Shown piece after piece: positions 42,709-51,930 of a stretch of 64,000 bases of DNA (position 1 is the stretch's first letter; every line of letters begins with the position of its first letter). The translations under genes and the position numbers were made by a program. The notes under the pieces are model-generated. The model had not been told where the DNA came from and did no database searches. It saw nothing but the letters and a program-made list of their open reading frames with translations. The DNA comes from Dyadobacter sp. (GTDB lineage Bacteria > Bacteroidota > Bacteroidia > Cytophagales > Spirosomataceae): positions 1,455,013 to 1,519,012 of the forward strand of contig NZ_JAGIAS010000001.1 of the NCBI RefSeq assembly GCF_017744695.1. Direction: 5' to 3'.

Positions 42709-44085
42709 ATGAAAAATATCCTGATTCTGGTACTCGCCCTATGCGCATTCGCGGCTAAGGCGCAGAATAATTTCAAAGTACCTCCTTACGAGACATTCAA
42801 ACTTAAAAACGGGCTGACGGTGTACCTGATGGAACAGCACGAGGTACCGCTGATCAACGTTTCGGCCGTATTCGATGCCGGTGCGATCAACGATGGTGAG
42901 CGTTACGGCCTTGCCAACCTCACAGCCGACGCGTTGCTCTTCGGCACGCAGAAATACACCAAGGCGCAGATCGAGGAAATGACGGACTACGTCGGCGCCA
43001 GTCTTTCCACTTATGCTTCCAAAGACAACGCAGGCCTTGCAGCTTCATTTGCTGTAAAAGATCAGGAGAAGCTTTTTGAGCTGATCCAACAAGTGCTTAT
43101 CCATCCGGTTTTCGATGCCACCGAATTTGACAAACACAAACAACGAACGCTACTCGAACTCGCGCAGGCGAAAGAAAGCCCTCGCTCTGTGATCGGAAAC
43201 TATTACAACGCGTTCCTGTTCGGCAATTTTCCTTACGCGACGCCGACAACGGGCAGCAAATCAACTGTCGAGAAAATCGATGTGGCGGCGGTGAAGGCAT
43301 TTTACCAAAGCAATTATACTACCGGAAAGGGCGCCATTTCGATCGTCGGCGATTTCAAAGCGGCGGATATGAAGAAAAAAGTGACCGCATTGTTCGGTGA
43401 CTGGAAAACCGCTCCCGCCAGAATGGTGAAACGCGTGGCGCCTAACCTGGAATTTGACAAAGCCCGGGTGTTGCTGGTAAACAAAGACGACGCCCGCGAA
43501 ACCACTTTCATGATTGGTGGCAAGGGAATCGATTACAATTCACCGGATTATGTGCCCGTGGTCGTCATTAATACCATTCTGGGAGGCCGGTTTACTTCCT
43601 GGCTGAACGACGCATTACGTGTGAACTCGGGGCTTACTTATGGAGCTGGCAGCCGTTTTACCCGGTACAAATATGCGGGTACATTCGGAATCAGCACATT
43701 TACCAAAAACTCCACGACCGTTCCGGCGATCGACATGGCGCTGAACGTGCTGGATAGTTTGCATAAAACCGGTATCAATGAAGAAATCCTCGCATCCGCG
43801 AAGGCGTACGTGAAGGGCGATTTCCCGCCGGATTACGAATCATCCGGCGCATTGGCCCGGTTGCTGACGGATATGTTCACGTATAATTTCGATGAAAGTT
43901 TCATTAATACTTTCCAATCGAAAGTCGACGGACTGACGATCGCTCAGGCGAAGAACATTATTGCAACCTATTTCCTGAAAGACAAGCTGCAATTCGTGCT
44001 CGTAGGCAAGGCCTCCGAGATTAAGGAACAGGTCAAAAAATACGGAGAGTTGAGCGAAAAGCAGATCAAGGCCGACGGGTTTTAG
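42709..44085 (+). CDS. M16 family protein, non-catalytic partner
   Basis: 458 residues with a signal peptide (1-18). The position of the zinc motif reads YGLANLTADALLFGT, so HxxEH is absent and the subunit cannot bind zinc. The C-terminal half keeps the substrate-binding pattern, including LRVNSGLTYGAGSRFTRYK with the Arg/Tyr residues that act on the partner's substrate. Together with the gene upstream it forms an alpha/beta M16 heterodimer (mitochondrial-processing-peptidase-like). Almost certainly one operon with it, given the 23 bp gap. Confidence 0.9.
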   Translation: MKNILILVLALCAFAAKAQNNFKVPPYETFKLKNGLTVYLMEQHEVPLINVSAVFDAGAINDGERYGLANLTADALLFGTQKYTKAQIEEMTDYVGASLSTYASKDNAGLAASFAVKDQEKLFELIQQVLIHPVFDATEFDKHKQRTLLELAQAKESPRSVIGNYYNAFLFGNFPYATPTTGSKSTVEKIDVAAVKAFYQSNYTTGKGAISIVGDFKAADMKKKVTALFGDWKTAPARMVKRVAPNLEFDKARVLLVNKDDARETTFMIGGKGIDYNSPDYVPVVVINTILGGRFTSWLNDALRVNSGLTYGAGSRFTRYKYAGTFGISTFTKNSTTVPAIDMALNVLDSLHKTGINEEILASAKAYVKGDFPPDYESSGALARLLTDMFTYNFDESFINTFQSKVDGLTIAQAKNIIATYFLKDKLQFVLVGKASEIKEQVKKYGELSEKQIKADGF

Positions 44086-44139
44086 TATATCAATCCTGGG
44101 TGTTGCTTTTGGCAATACCTATCTAAAACATTCAACGAG

Positions 44140-45003
44140 ATGACAATGAAAAAACTAATCGGTCTGGGCTGTCTGGCGGTTGCATTGCTGGGCGGAAGAG
44201 ACCTTTTTGCACAGGGTAAGCCAGTGTACACTGCGCCGATCGGCTTACAGGCATATACTTTCCGCGGGAGTTGGGGCAAAGGCATCGAAGCGACGCTGGA
44301 CACCATCAAATCCCTTGGCGTTACTGAAATGGAAGGCGGCCCCATCGCCGGCATGACTACCGAAGAACTCCGCAAGCAGCTCGACAAACGCGGTATCGCC
44401 ATGCGCTCTATCGGTGCCGACTACAAAAAGCTCAGCGAAAGCACTGCGCAGACGATCAAAGACGCAAAAATCCTCGGCGCCAAATATGTGATGGTAGCCT
44501 GGATTCCTCACGAAAAAGGCAATTTCAACCTCGAAACTGCGAAAAAAGCAGTAGCGGATTTCAACAAAGCCGGAAAAGAACTGAAAGAAGCGGGCATTTC
44601 GCTCACCTACCACAACCATGGTTACGAGTTCGTGCCTTACGAAGGCGGTACGCTGTTCGATTACATTGTCAAAAACACCAATCCGGAATATGTAAACTTT
44701 GAAATGGACGTTCTCTGGACCGCATTCCCGGGACAAGATCCAGCTAAATTGCTGCTGAAATATCCGACCCGCTGGAAACTGATGCACCTGAAAGACCTGA
44801 AAAAAGGAGTAAAAGGCGATCTCTCAGGCGGCACGCCAACGACCAACGACGTAGCATTGGGAACCGGCCAGATCGACATCGCGGCGACTTTGAAGGCTGC
44901 TAAGAAAGTGGGGATCAAGCATTATTTTATCGAGGATGAGAGTCCTTCGTACTTGAAGCAGATTCCTGTGACGATTGCTTATATTAAGAGTATTAAGGAG
45001 TAG
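44140..45003 (+). CDS. Secreted sugar phosphate isomerase/epimerase family TIM barrel
   Basis: 287 residues, AP-endonuclease-2-like barrel. Seen: a signal peptide (1-24), GLQAYTFRGSWGKGIEATLDTIKSLG at the start of the barrel, metal-binding Glu in VTEMEGGP, LTYHNHGYEF with its His/Asn, EMDVLWTAFPGQDP and HYFIEDESPS. Exported members are common in Bacteroidota sugar-utilisation loci; the substrate may be an inositol or a keto sugar. It lies convergent with the SusC/SusD operon, so a functional link to that locus is possible but unproven. No kinase is nearby, so isomerase activity on a free sugar is more likely than on a phosphate. Confidence 0.82.
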   Translation: MTMKKLIGLGCLAVALLGGRDLFAQGKPVYTAPIGLQAYTFRGSWGKGIEATLDTIKSLGVTEMEGGPIAGMTTEELRKQLDKRGIAMRSIGADYKKLSESTAQTIKDAKILGAKYVMVAWIPHEKGNFNLETAKKAVADFNKAGKELKEAGISLTYHNHGYEFVPYEGGTLFDYIVKNTNPEYVNFEMDVLWTAFPGQDPAKLLLKYPTRWKLMHLKDLKKGVKGDLSGGTPTTNDVALGTGQIDIAATLKAAKKVGIKHYFIEDESPSYLKQIPVTIAYIKSIKE

Positions 45004-45009
45004 GGCTAT

Positions 45010-45094
45010 GTCACGCTGAGCGAAGTCGAAGCGAATGCGATATGGCACAATACATGTTGCCGTACCGACTGTCTTCGACTCCGCTCAGACTGAC
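45010..45094. repeat. Inverted pair of REP-like elements
   Basis: Copy 1 GTCACGCTGAGCGAAGTCGAAG (45010-45031) and an inverted copy at 45073-45094 match at 19 of 22 positions. They could fold into a long hairpin with a 41-nt loop. Same family as the element at 739-770, again between convergent genes. Confidence 0.8.
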
Positions 45095-45124
45095 ATTGAA
45101 CATCCTCCTTTCCTCCCTAAAACA

Positions 45125-47020
45125 TTACCATCCCGGATTCTGCTTCAAGGTCGGTGTGCGCTGCAACTCGTCCTGCATAATCGGGAAGAGATAGTGCCTG
45201 GGCGTTACGAACACGCGGCTTTCTACGAAATAGCGTTGCATGCGGTATTTTTTCCCGTCCACTTCTATTTTCCCGTTCGGATCTTCAACGGGCTTCATAC
45301 CATTGATCATCCGTTGCGTTTTGGGATAAGGCCAGTAGCCTTGCGAACGCTGCTCGTTGGTCGCGCCCGCGCTCTGCCATGCCTGCTCACGTGCGAGTTC
45401 CTTTTGAGAGCTGGCTTCCAGGTACAGCCTCGATGACCATATCCGGTTGTTTTCATAAAAGAGCTCCACCCGTCTTTCGCGTTTGATATACTCGTCCATC
45501 AATGCCTTGTTGCTCTGAGCTTCGGGTGGGATCGGCGCCATGAAGGAACGCTTCCGTACGTCGTTCAGCATTTGGTAAATCTCCGCATTGGGCCCTGCCG
45601 ATTCGTTGACCGCTTCCGCATAGATGTAAATAAACTCCGGCAAGCGCCAAACCGGCGGTCCGCTGATGGCGAAACTCTTGTCGCGGTTCCAGGATTCGCG
45701 CAGGATCTTGCGCAGGAAATAGCCGGTCGTGGATGAGTTGGAAGCGCCGATTTTGTCCGGGCCGGTGGCTGTATTGATCACCTTTCCTTTGAATGTAGAA
45801 CCGTGGTACACGATGTCGCGGTAGAAACGCGGATCTCTTTTCACACTTTCGTAGGGGTTACCATCGTCGTAACCGTCGCTTTTGGCACGACTGCCGTAGA
45901 CCGGGTAGCCAAATCCATTGGGCGCGATGTATTCATATTCATCCACCTGCTCCTGAACCGGCATCTGGCGCGAGCTTCCACCCCAGCTTGGCGGGTAAAT
46001 ATCGCCTTGCCAGTTGTTGTCCTTGTCGCGGGTGACGAAGAAAACCGCCTCGTTCTGGAATGCCTGCATGTCGTGATACAAATCCCAGAGACGCGCAGGC
46101 ACTTTGGAATTATTGTTGTTATTCCCGGCGTCGTCACGAAAATCGGATGCGTCGTGGCCCTGGTAAAGGCTGTAACGCTGGCGACCATCGACTTTGAAAT
46201 CAATAACCGCCTTGGCTGCTTCTTTGGCTTTCACCCAGCGATCGACATTGTAAGCATACTCCGAAGCAAACTGGCGCGTATCGTTCGGAAAAGTGCCACC
46301 GTTCCACATGGGCGTGGCGGCCATCCAGGAAATCATTGCTTTCAGGCCCAGACAGGCACCTTTGTCCACCCGGCCAAAATCCGCTCCTCCCCAGCTGCCC
46401 GGTACCAATGCAAATGCCGAGTCGCAATCCTGCTTGATTTTTGCCGCTATGGCATGGAAAGATTCCTGCTTGAAATCCATCGCATCGGTGGGTTGAATGG
46501 TATGAGTAACATACACTACTTCCCCGTACATGCGCGCGGCTAGGTAATGGAAGTAGGCGCGCATGAAATAGGTTTCGCCGAGGCGCTTGTCGAGGTCGCC
46601 GGCTTGCAGCGGGTTATCGGGCGTATTGTATTTTCTTACACCTTCCAGGATCACATTGGTTTTGCGGATGCGGGCATATAAATCCCACCAGTACTGCCCA
46701 CGGCTGCTACGGTCGGGCATGGCGTTGGGGTTCCAGTCGCCGGTGTTGAACTTGTTCGTAAGGCTTCCCTCCGCTGTCGAGCCCTCTGCCTCGTCGGTCA
46801 CGGGTGCTGACGAGAAGTGCGAGAAAAAGACCAGCGGACTGTTGGAGCCTTTTGCATTGTCATACAGGTCGGTTACCAACTGGTTCATTTTATTGTATCG
46901 GGTAAAAACCTGCTCGGCATCTACCTGGTCATCGGGCTTGCGGTCGAGGAAATCCTGCTGACAGCCCGACAACACTACCAGGCCGAATGCGATGCTCGTC
47001 AATATTTTTGTGGTATTCAT
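45125..47020 (-). CDS. SusD/RagB family nutrient-binding outer-membrane lipoprotein
   Basis: 631 residues. Seen: a lipoprotein signal with LSGC, lipidated Cys20 (followed by QQDFLDRKPDDQV), then SusD-type helical TPR content. The family stretches WWDLYARIRKTNVILEGV, GETYFMRAYFHYLAARMYGEVVYV and LPEFIYIYAEAVNESAGPNAEIY are conserved. The C-terminal block ends LFPIMQDELQRTPTLKQNPGW, the typical SusD end. It lies 15 bp after susC in the same operon. It would bind a glycan or peptide at the surface and lid the SusC channel; the ligand cannot be predicted. Confidence 0.95.
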   Translation of the reverse strand: MNTTKILTSIAFGLVVLSGCQQDFLDRKPDDQVDAEQVFTRYNKMNQLVTDLYDNAKGSNSPLVFFSHFSSAPVTDEAEGSTAEGSLTNKFNTGDWNPNAMPDRSSRGQYWWDLYARIRKTNVILEGVRKYNTPDNPLQAGDLDKRLGETYFMRAYFHYLAARMYGEVVYVTHTIQPTDAMDFKQESFHAIAAKIKQDCDSAFALVPGSWGGADFGRVDKGACLGLKAMISWMAATPMWNGGTFPNDTRQFASEYAYNVDRWVKAKEAAKAVIDFKVDGRQRYSLYQGHDASDFRDDAGNNNNNSKVPARLWDLYHDMQAFQNEAVFFVTRDKDNNWQGDIYPPSWGGSSRQMPVQEQVDEYEYIAPNGFGYPVYGSRAKSDGYDDGNPYESVKRDPRFYRDIVYHGSTFKGKVINTATGPDKIGASNSSTTGYFLRKILRESWNRDKSFAISGPPVWRLPEFIYIYAEAVNESAGPNAEIYQMLNDVRKRSFMAPIPPEAQSNKALMDEYIKRERRVELFYENNRIWSSRLYLEASSQKELAREQAWQSAGATNEQRSQGYWPYPKTQRMINGMKPVEDPNGKIEVDGKKYRMQRYFVESRVFVTPRHYLFPIMQDELQRTPTLKQNPGW

Positions 47021-47035
47021 AAAAGTCAGGTTAAA

Positions 47036-50000
47036 TCAGAATGAAATGTCGACGCCAAAATTCACCACCTTCTGGATCGGGTACCAATCCCCCGAACCCT
47101 CGCGGGTCTCAGGGTCCATATCCACGTCTTTGAGTCCGTCCCAGGTCAGCAGGTTCATACCCTGCACGTAAATGCGAAAGCTGTCGATCCCGATCTTCTT
47201 GATCGCCGTTTTAGGCAAATTATAGCCCACCTCCACCGTTTTCAGGCGTATGTATTTCGAATTATACAAAAACAAGCTGCTGCTATTGTTCTTATTGTTG
47301 CTGTGGTCTCCGAAATGCAATGCCGGATACGTCGCGGTAGCCGCAGTTTCAGGAGTCCAGCGTTTCAGGTGCATGGGTTTCACCTTGCCATATTTATCCT
47401 GGTTGAAAAGCGGGAAATCGTAGACGGCCGCACCCGACAGTTGTACCGACGCCCTCGAAGCACCTTGGAACAATGCACTGAAATCGAAGTTCTTGAAACG
47501 GCCGCCCACCGGCAAACCGAACATCAGTTCCGGGTTACGCGGGTTACCCACAGCGGTGCGGTCGCCCAGGTCGTCGATCTTGCCGTCATTATTCAAGTCC
47601 TTGTACACCACATCCCCCGGCCGCAGCGTGCCAAACGACTGGAACCCGCTGCCGTTGTTCATCGCATTCAGCTGATTGGCCTCCTCCTGGTTCGCCACGA
47701 AACGGTCGAACAGGTAGTCGAAATGCTCGTCGATCCGCTTGCCGGTGTTAGCCCTTCCCGGTGAGGCATAGGGAATCTCATTCATAAAAATGATCTTATT
47801 GCGGGCAAAGGTCATATTCGGACGAACGAAATAGGTAAAGTCCTTCCCAATGCTGCCTGTCCATCCGATCTCGAAATCGAAACCTTTGTTATTCACGATC
47901 CCCGAGTTCAGGAACGGTGCATCTTTGCCGACGATGTCAGGAAAGCCCAACTTGTTACCACCACCCATATTGGTGATAATGTCGTACCGGTGCTCGCGGA
48001 AGAGATCGAGTGTCAATGTGAGGCGTTTCAGAAATGTAGCATCGATACCGATGTTCGTCTTGCGCGCCTTCTCCCAGGTCAGGTTGGGGTTAGCCAGGTC
48101 ACCTTCCGACAGGAAGCCACCCGCGCCCGAGCCGAAGTTGTCCGTGCCGAAGTTGTAATCGCCATCCCGCCGACCGAAATATTGCAGGTAAATAAAGCGC
48201 TTGTCATCCGGTATCTTGTCGCTTCCCACCAATCCGAATGAGCCACGGATTTTCAGGTTATTCAACCAGTTTTGCGTATTGGTCATGAAACGCTCCCTGG
48301 TGAGCACCCAGCCGGCTGCTACCGACGGAAAGAAACCGTAACGCTTCCCCTTGGCAAAGTTTTCAGATCCATTGTAAGCCGCATTGACTTCCAGCAAATA
48401 GCGGTCGTCGTACCCGTAGGTTGCACGGGCTGTCACACCCTGGTAACTGAACGGCACCTGGTTGTTGATCACCCGTTTCGATCGGTTGAAAAGCACCATT
48501 CCCGTCACATCGTGCAATCCGAAGTTGCGCATATAGTCGAGCTTGGCCTGAAAATAGGCGCGGCTTTCGTTGTTGTTGTTATTGTACCCGTTCCCGATCG
48601 TCTGATCGATATTGTACTTGTTCCCCGACTTGTATGCCCCGATGTAATGTCCCGGTGTACGGTAAATGTCACTTCCTGCGGTCGGCACGAAGGTGGCATA
48701 ACCCGGATACTCCCGATAACCCTCCGAATAAGTACCTACCTTGCGATCGATCCAGCCGCCATCGTTGGCGTCGTAGGAGAACATTCCTTCAATGGCCAAA
48801 CCTTTGGTAATAAAGTTCAGCTTATGCCCCAGCGAGAACGAGCCATTCAGATAGGTGTTTTTCTCATTCAAAAAGCCGGTACGGCTGAGCTCTCCCAGAA
48901 TGTTGAAGCGATAGATCTGGTCGCCATACAGCATTCCGAGCGGGTTGTTGGTCTGAAAAACCTTGTTTGCCGGATCATCGTTCGATTCCACGACGATGGG
49001 CAGGTACGATGGCTGCGTATTGGCCAGTTCCACAATGCGGGCGGCAGTCGTTCCCGGTGCGTTCCGATCGGTAATGCGGGCCCCGAGGTCGAGTTTAGCG
49101 TAAAAATTGTCCGTAATGTCGATATCAATGTTCGAACGGAAGTTGTAGCGCTTGAAAACCGCCTGGGTATTATTGGCCGTCAGATCGGTATGGCGGTAAT
49201 TACCATCCTGCTGGAAGTAGTTGGCCAGGACAAAATACCTGGCCCTCAACGATCCACCGCTAATAGATAAACTGTAATCATGCTGTACGCCCGGCTTGAA
49301 TGCATAATCGAAATAGTTCCAGTTGTAACCCAGTCCATCGGAGTTATCCCCTTTCGCCTTGCGGAAATCGGCAATAGCCTGGTCCGAAAACAGGTTCAAC
49401 GTAGCCGGGTCCGCATCCGGGTTATCATTTCTCCTTGCTTCGTTGTAAAGCATCGCGTAGTCTGCCGAACCGAGGTAGGTTGGAAACTTCACAGGTCTGT
49501 TCACCCCAACCGACGCCTTGAAATTCACCGTCGCCTTATCCTGCACCTTCCCACGACGGGTTGTGATCAGGATCACGCCATTTGCACCGCGCACACCATA
49601 CGGCGCGGTCGCCGATGCGTCCTTCAAAATCGTGAACGTCTCGATCTCCGAAGGGGCCAGGTAATCCATGCTCCGTTCGAGGCCGTCGATGATCACAATA
49701 GGCGCTTTGTTTCCATAGGTCGCAGTACCGCGGATGAAAATATCGCTTCGGTCCACGCCAGGTTCGCCGCCGCTGAACTGGTTCGCAAACAACCCCGGCA
49801 ACCTTCCCGCCAATGCATTGGTAATGCTGGCGGTTGGGCTCTGCTTCAAATCTTCGGTGGTAATCGTGGCAATCGACCCGGTAATGGTCGCTTTACGCTG
49901 CGAGCCGTAACCTACGATCACGATTTCTTCCAATCCATTTAAATCTTCTTCCAGCTGAATGCTGAGCGTCGTCTGGGCACCAACGGTTTGCTCTTTTTTG

Positions 50001-50602
50001 AGATAACCGATAAAAGAGACTACCAAAATGTCGCCCGCCTCCGCTTCCACCGTGAATTTCCCGGTAGCATCGGCCGACGTACCTTTATCCGTCCCTTTTA
50101 CGATCACCGTCGCCCCTGGCAGCGGATTCCCTTTCGCATCGGCAACGGTACCGGTGATCTCCCGGATAACCGTTTCGGGCACTACCGGCATCTTAATGCC
50201 CGGCACGGGGCCCGCCCCGTCAATTTCTTCCTTTTTGTAGATCGCGATTTGCTTACCTATTACCTTATACGTCAGATCTGTTCCCTTGAGCGCGGCGTTC
50301 AGGATAGCCGGCACGGTTTCGTTTTTCAGGTTCAGGGTAATACTGACCTCCTGCTTTCCCGAAAAAAGATCATCCCTGTAAAATATGCGATAACTGGTTT
50401 GTTCCTGAATTTGCCTGAACAGCGTGCCCAGATTTCCGTTCCGGATTTTGACATCCATCCTGCTTTTCTGGGAATACCCCGTTGCATGCACGCTCATCAT
50501 CCCGATCCATAACAGCATAACTGTCAGTTTCATGATTCTCAGCAGTTTTGATGGGTGCAATTTTCCCAAAGGGCAATACCCTTTCTGGTCAAATTTTTTC
50601 AT
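47036..50602 (-). CDS. SusC/RagA TonB-linked outer-membrane protein with STN domain
   Basis: 1188 residues. Seen: a signal sequence with hydrophobic MKLTVMLLWIGMMSVHATGYSQ near residue 24-45, then an STN domain (about 55-120; LGTLFRQIQEQTSYRIFY). A CarboxypepD_reg-like domain follows (about 150-225; GTVADAKGNPLPGATVIVKG), then the plug (VIVGYGSQRKATITGSIATI) with the SusC signature RGANGVILITTRRGK, and a large barrel ending VVNFGVDISF. The STN domain marks signal-transducing transporters that interact with FecR, and here FecR and sigma genes lie upstream. The operon is therefore inferred to be self-inducing on substrate uptake. Confidence 0.96.
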   Translation of the reverse strand: MKKFDQKGYCPLGKLHPSKLLRIMKLTVMLLWIGMMSVHATGYSQKSRMDVKIRNGNLGTLFRQIQEQTSYRIFYRDDLFSGKQEVSITLNLKNETVPAILNAALKGTDLTYKVIGKQIAIYKKEEIDGAGPVPGIKMPVVPETVIREITGTVADAKGNPLPGATVIVKGTDKGTSADATGKFTVEAEAGDILVVSFIGYLKKEQTVGAQTTLSIQLEEDLNGLEEIVIVGYGSQRKATITGSIATITTEDLKQSPTASITNALAGRLPGLFANQFSGGEPGVDRSDIFIRGTATYGNKAPIVIIDGLERSMDYLAPSEIETFTILKDASATAPYGVRGANGVILITTRRGKVQDKATVNFKASVGVNRPVKFPTYLGSADYAMLYNEARRNDNPDADPATLNLFSDQAIADFRKAKGDNSDGLGYNWNYFDYAFKPGVQHDYSLSISGGSLRARYFVLANYFQQDGNYRHTDLTANNTQAVFKRYNFRSNIDIDITDNFYAKLDLGARITDRNAPGTTAARIVELANTQPSYLPIVVESNDDPANKVFQTNNPLGMLYGDQIYRFNILGELSRTGFLNEKNTYLNGSFSLGHKLNFITKGLAIEGMFSYDANDGGWIDRKVGTYSEGYREYPGYATFVPTAGSDIYRTPGHYIGAYKSGNKYNIDQTIGNGYNNNNNESRAYFQAKLDYMRNFGLHDVTGMVLFNRSKRVINNQVPFSYQGVTARATYGYDDRYLLEVNAAYNGSENFAKGKRYGFFPSVAAGWVLTRERFMTNTQNWLNNLKIRGSFGLVGSDKIPDDKRFIYLQYFGRRDGDYNFGTDNFGSGAGGFLSEGDLANPNLTWEKARKTNIGIDATFLKRLTLTLDLFREHRYDIITNMGGGNKLGFPDIVGKDAPFLNSGIVNNKGFDFEIGWTGSIGKDFTYFVRPNMTFARNKIIFMNEIPYASPGRANTGKRIDEHFDYLFDRFVANQEEANQLNAMNNGSGFQSFGTLRPGDVVYKDLNNDGKIDDLGDRTAVGNPRNPELMFGLPVGGRFKNFDFSALFQGASRASVQLSGAAVYDFPLFNQDKYGKVKPMHLKRWTPETAATATYPALHFGDHSNNKNNSSSLFLYNSKYIRLKTVEVGYNLPKTAIKKIGIDSFRIYVQGMNLLTWDGLKDVDMDPETREGSGDWYPIQKVVNFGVDISF

Positions 50603-50609
50603 AAATTTG
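50602..50609 (+). promoter_or_regulatory. Promoter -7 element (TAAATTTG) antisense to the susC start
   Basis: Exact TAnnTTTG on the plus strand, starting at the last base of the susC start codon, with transcription predicted away from susC into the 50616-50700 leader region. Confidence 0.5.
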
Positions 50610-50615
50610 ATTTGA

Positions 50616-50700
50616 CTTTTGTTGATACAATGGTTTAAGGATCACTTGCTTGCCGGCAAGTGTGAAGATTCGGGAAACGTTGCCGCGTTTCCCGTTTTTT
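50616..50700 (+). ncRNA. Candidate cis-antisense RNA of the susC leader
   Basis: The unit runs from the promoter (50602-50609) through two tandem hairpins: 50643-50649 with 50656-50662, and a 9-bp stem at 50671-50679 with 50686-50694. It ends in six T residues (50695-50700) that exist only on the plus strand. Both loops read TTGCCG. The RNA of about 85 nt would be fully complementary to the leader between fecR and susC. Bacteroides loci of the same sigma/anti-sigma type carry antisense RNAs (the DonS type) placed like this that repress susC; that identity is by position only. Confidence 0.55.
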
Positions 50701-51838
50701 ATGGTCTGATAGCGCTTTCCTCCAATACGTACCTCCTTTCGTTAGGTTGTTGTTTGTAATCGAGCCCCGTAGTTACCGAGACCGCTTCCAGTATATCGCG
50801 AATGTTTTCCTGCAAATCCAGCGTGCCGCCAAATCGCACACCCGCGAGTTTCGGTTGTTTTAGAATAATATCAACACGGTAATACCGCGACAGTTTTTTT
50901 AAAATCTCGGTCAGCGGTGCGCTATTCAGCACGAGGTAGCCGTCCTTCCACGATACATATTCCTGCACATCCACCTGTTCTGTTTGCAATGCGGCACGTT
51001 GCTGGTCGTACACCGCCCGGGTCCCCGGCGTGATCTTCATTTTTTTCGAGCCGAAGAGCGATTGGCTCTGGCTCGTCAGCTCCACGCTGCCGGTTGCGAG
51101 CACGGTAGCAGTGTAATCGTCATCGGCATAGGCACTTACATCGAACTCCGTACCGAGCACTTTCACCTCCATATCGCGGGTATAGACATGAAAAGGCACG
51201 TCATCTGAATGCTTCACCGAGAAGTATGCCTGGCCTTCAAGATATACCTCACGCTGCCTTTTATCGAAATGCGACGGATATACCAGCTTAGAGCCGGAGT
51301 TCAGCCAAATACGCGTCCCGTCGGCAAGCGTCAGCACCGACCGCTTACCATAAGGCACAACTAATGTATTAAACTGCTGATCCCCGGCCACCTGCTGGTC
51401 TATTGTCGATGAAGAGTCAACCTGAATGAGCGCACCATTCTCCTTGTAAACGACACTGGAATTTTCCTTACGCAAGCTGATCACGCGTTTATCGCCGAGG
51501 ATGAGCTGGGTTTCGTCCGGTCCGTTCGCACCGCGGGCTGCGAATTCCTGCATGGTGCGGGCGGTGTTCTTGTAAAACACCAGGTAGCCTACGCCCGCCA
51601 GCAACAGCAATGTCACCGAAGCCGCCGCAGCGATCCAGAATGTGTTAAATGATCTTTGCTTTCTCTGAGAGACCGTTTCTTCTACCTGGTTCCAGAGTGC
51701 ATCCTTCTCATCCGCTGAAAAGGTTTCGTTACGGAGGGTCTTGAACAGCAGTTTCGCCCTTTCGCCAGCCACTCTTTCCGCTTCGGTCAGGTGTTCCGGA
51801 TCCGGTTTCGGTTCCTGCTTGTTGCTCTTTCTTTTCAT
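50699..51838 (-). CDS. FecR family anti-sigma factor
   Basis: 379 residues. Seen: a cytoplasmic N-terminal region (about 1-80), one transmembrane helix (about 83-103; FWIAAAASVTLLLLAGVGYLV), then the FecR periplasmic domain (VVPYGKRSVLTLADGTRIWLNSGSKLVYP, about 160-245). A C-terminal domain (about 300-375; APLTEILKKLSRYYRVDIIL) of DUF4974 type ends the protein. It holds the ECF sigma factor inactive until the SusC STN domain signals. The ATG at 51838 is preferred to an in-frame TTG at 51871. It lies 92 bp after the sigma gene; the stop codon overlaps the T-run of the antisense terminator. Confidence 0.93.
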   Translation of the reverse strand: MKRKSNKQEPKPDPEHLTEAERVAGERAKLLFKTLRNETFSADEKDALWNQVEETVSQRKQRSFNTFWIAAAASVTLLLLAGVGYLVFYKNTARTMQEFAARGANGPDETQLILGDKRVISLRKENSSVVYKENGALIQVDSSSTIDQQVAGDQQFNTLVVPYGKRSVLTLADGTRIWLNSGSKLVYPSHFDKRQREVYLEGQAYFSVKHSDDVPFHVYTRDMEVKVLGTEFDVSAYADDDYTATVLATGSVELTSQSQSLFGSKKMKITPGTRAVYDQQRAALQTEQVDVQEYVSWKDGYLVLNSAPLTEILKKLSRYYRVDIILKQPKLAGVRFGGTLDLQENIRDILEAVSVTTGLDYKQQPNERRYVLEESAIRP

Positions 51839-51930
51839 GGAGATGCGCTTGTTTAAACTACAAGAGCGCAACCGGTCCCGGATATAGACTTCTGAAAGGA
51901 TTTATTTTAACAAAAAATAGAAAATATTCT

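Noticed and set aside
48272..49270. 332-codon frame antisense to susC
   Set aside because: Lies entirely inside the confirmed susC gene; its translation has no recognisable domain and is strand-shadow in composition.
50602..50700. Attenuator of the fecR-susC mRNA instead of an antisense RNA
   Set aside because: The U-run needed for termination is on the plus strand only; on the mRNA strand the hairpin is followed by GAATCTTC. The stems might still process or stabilise the mRNA, so this is not fully excluded.
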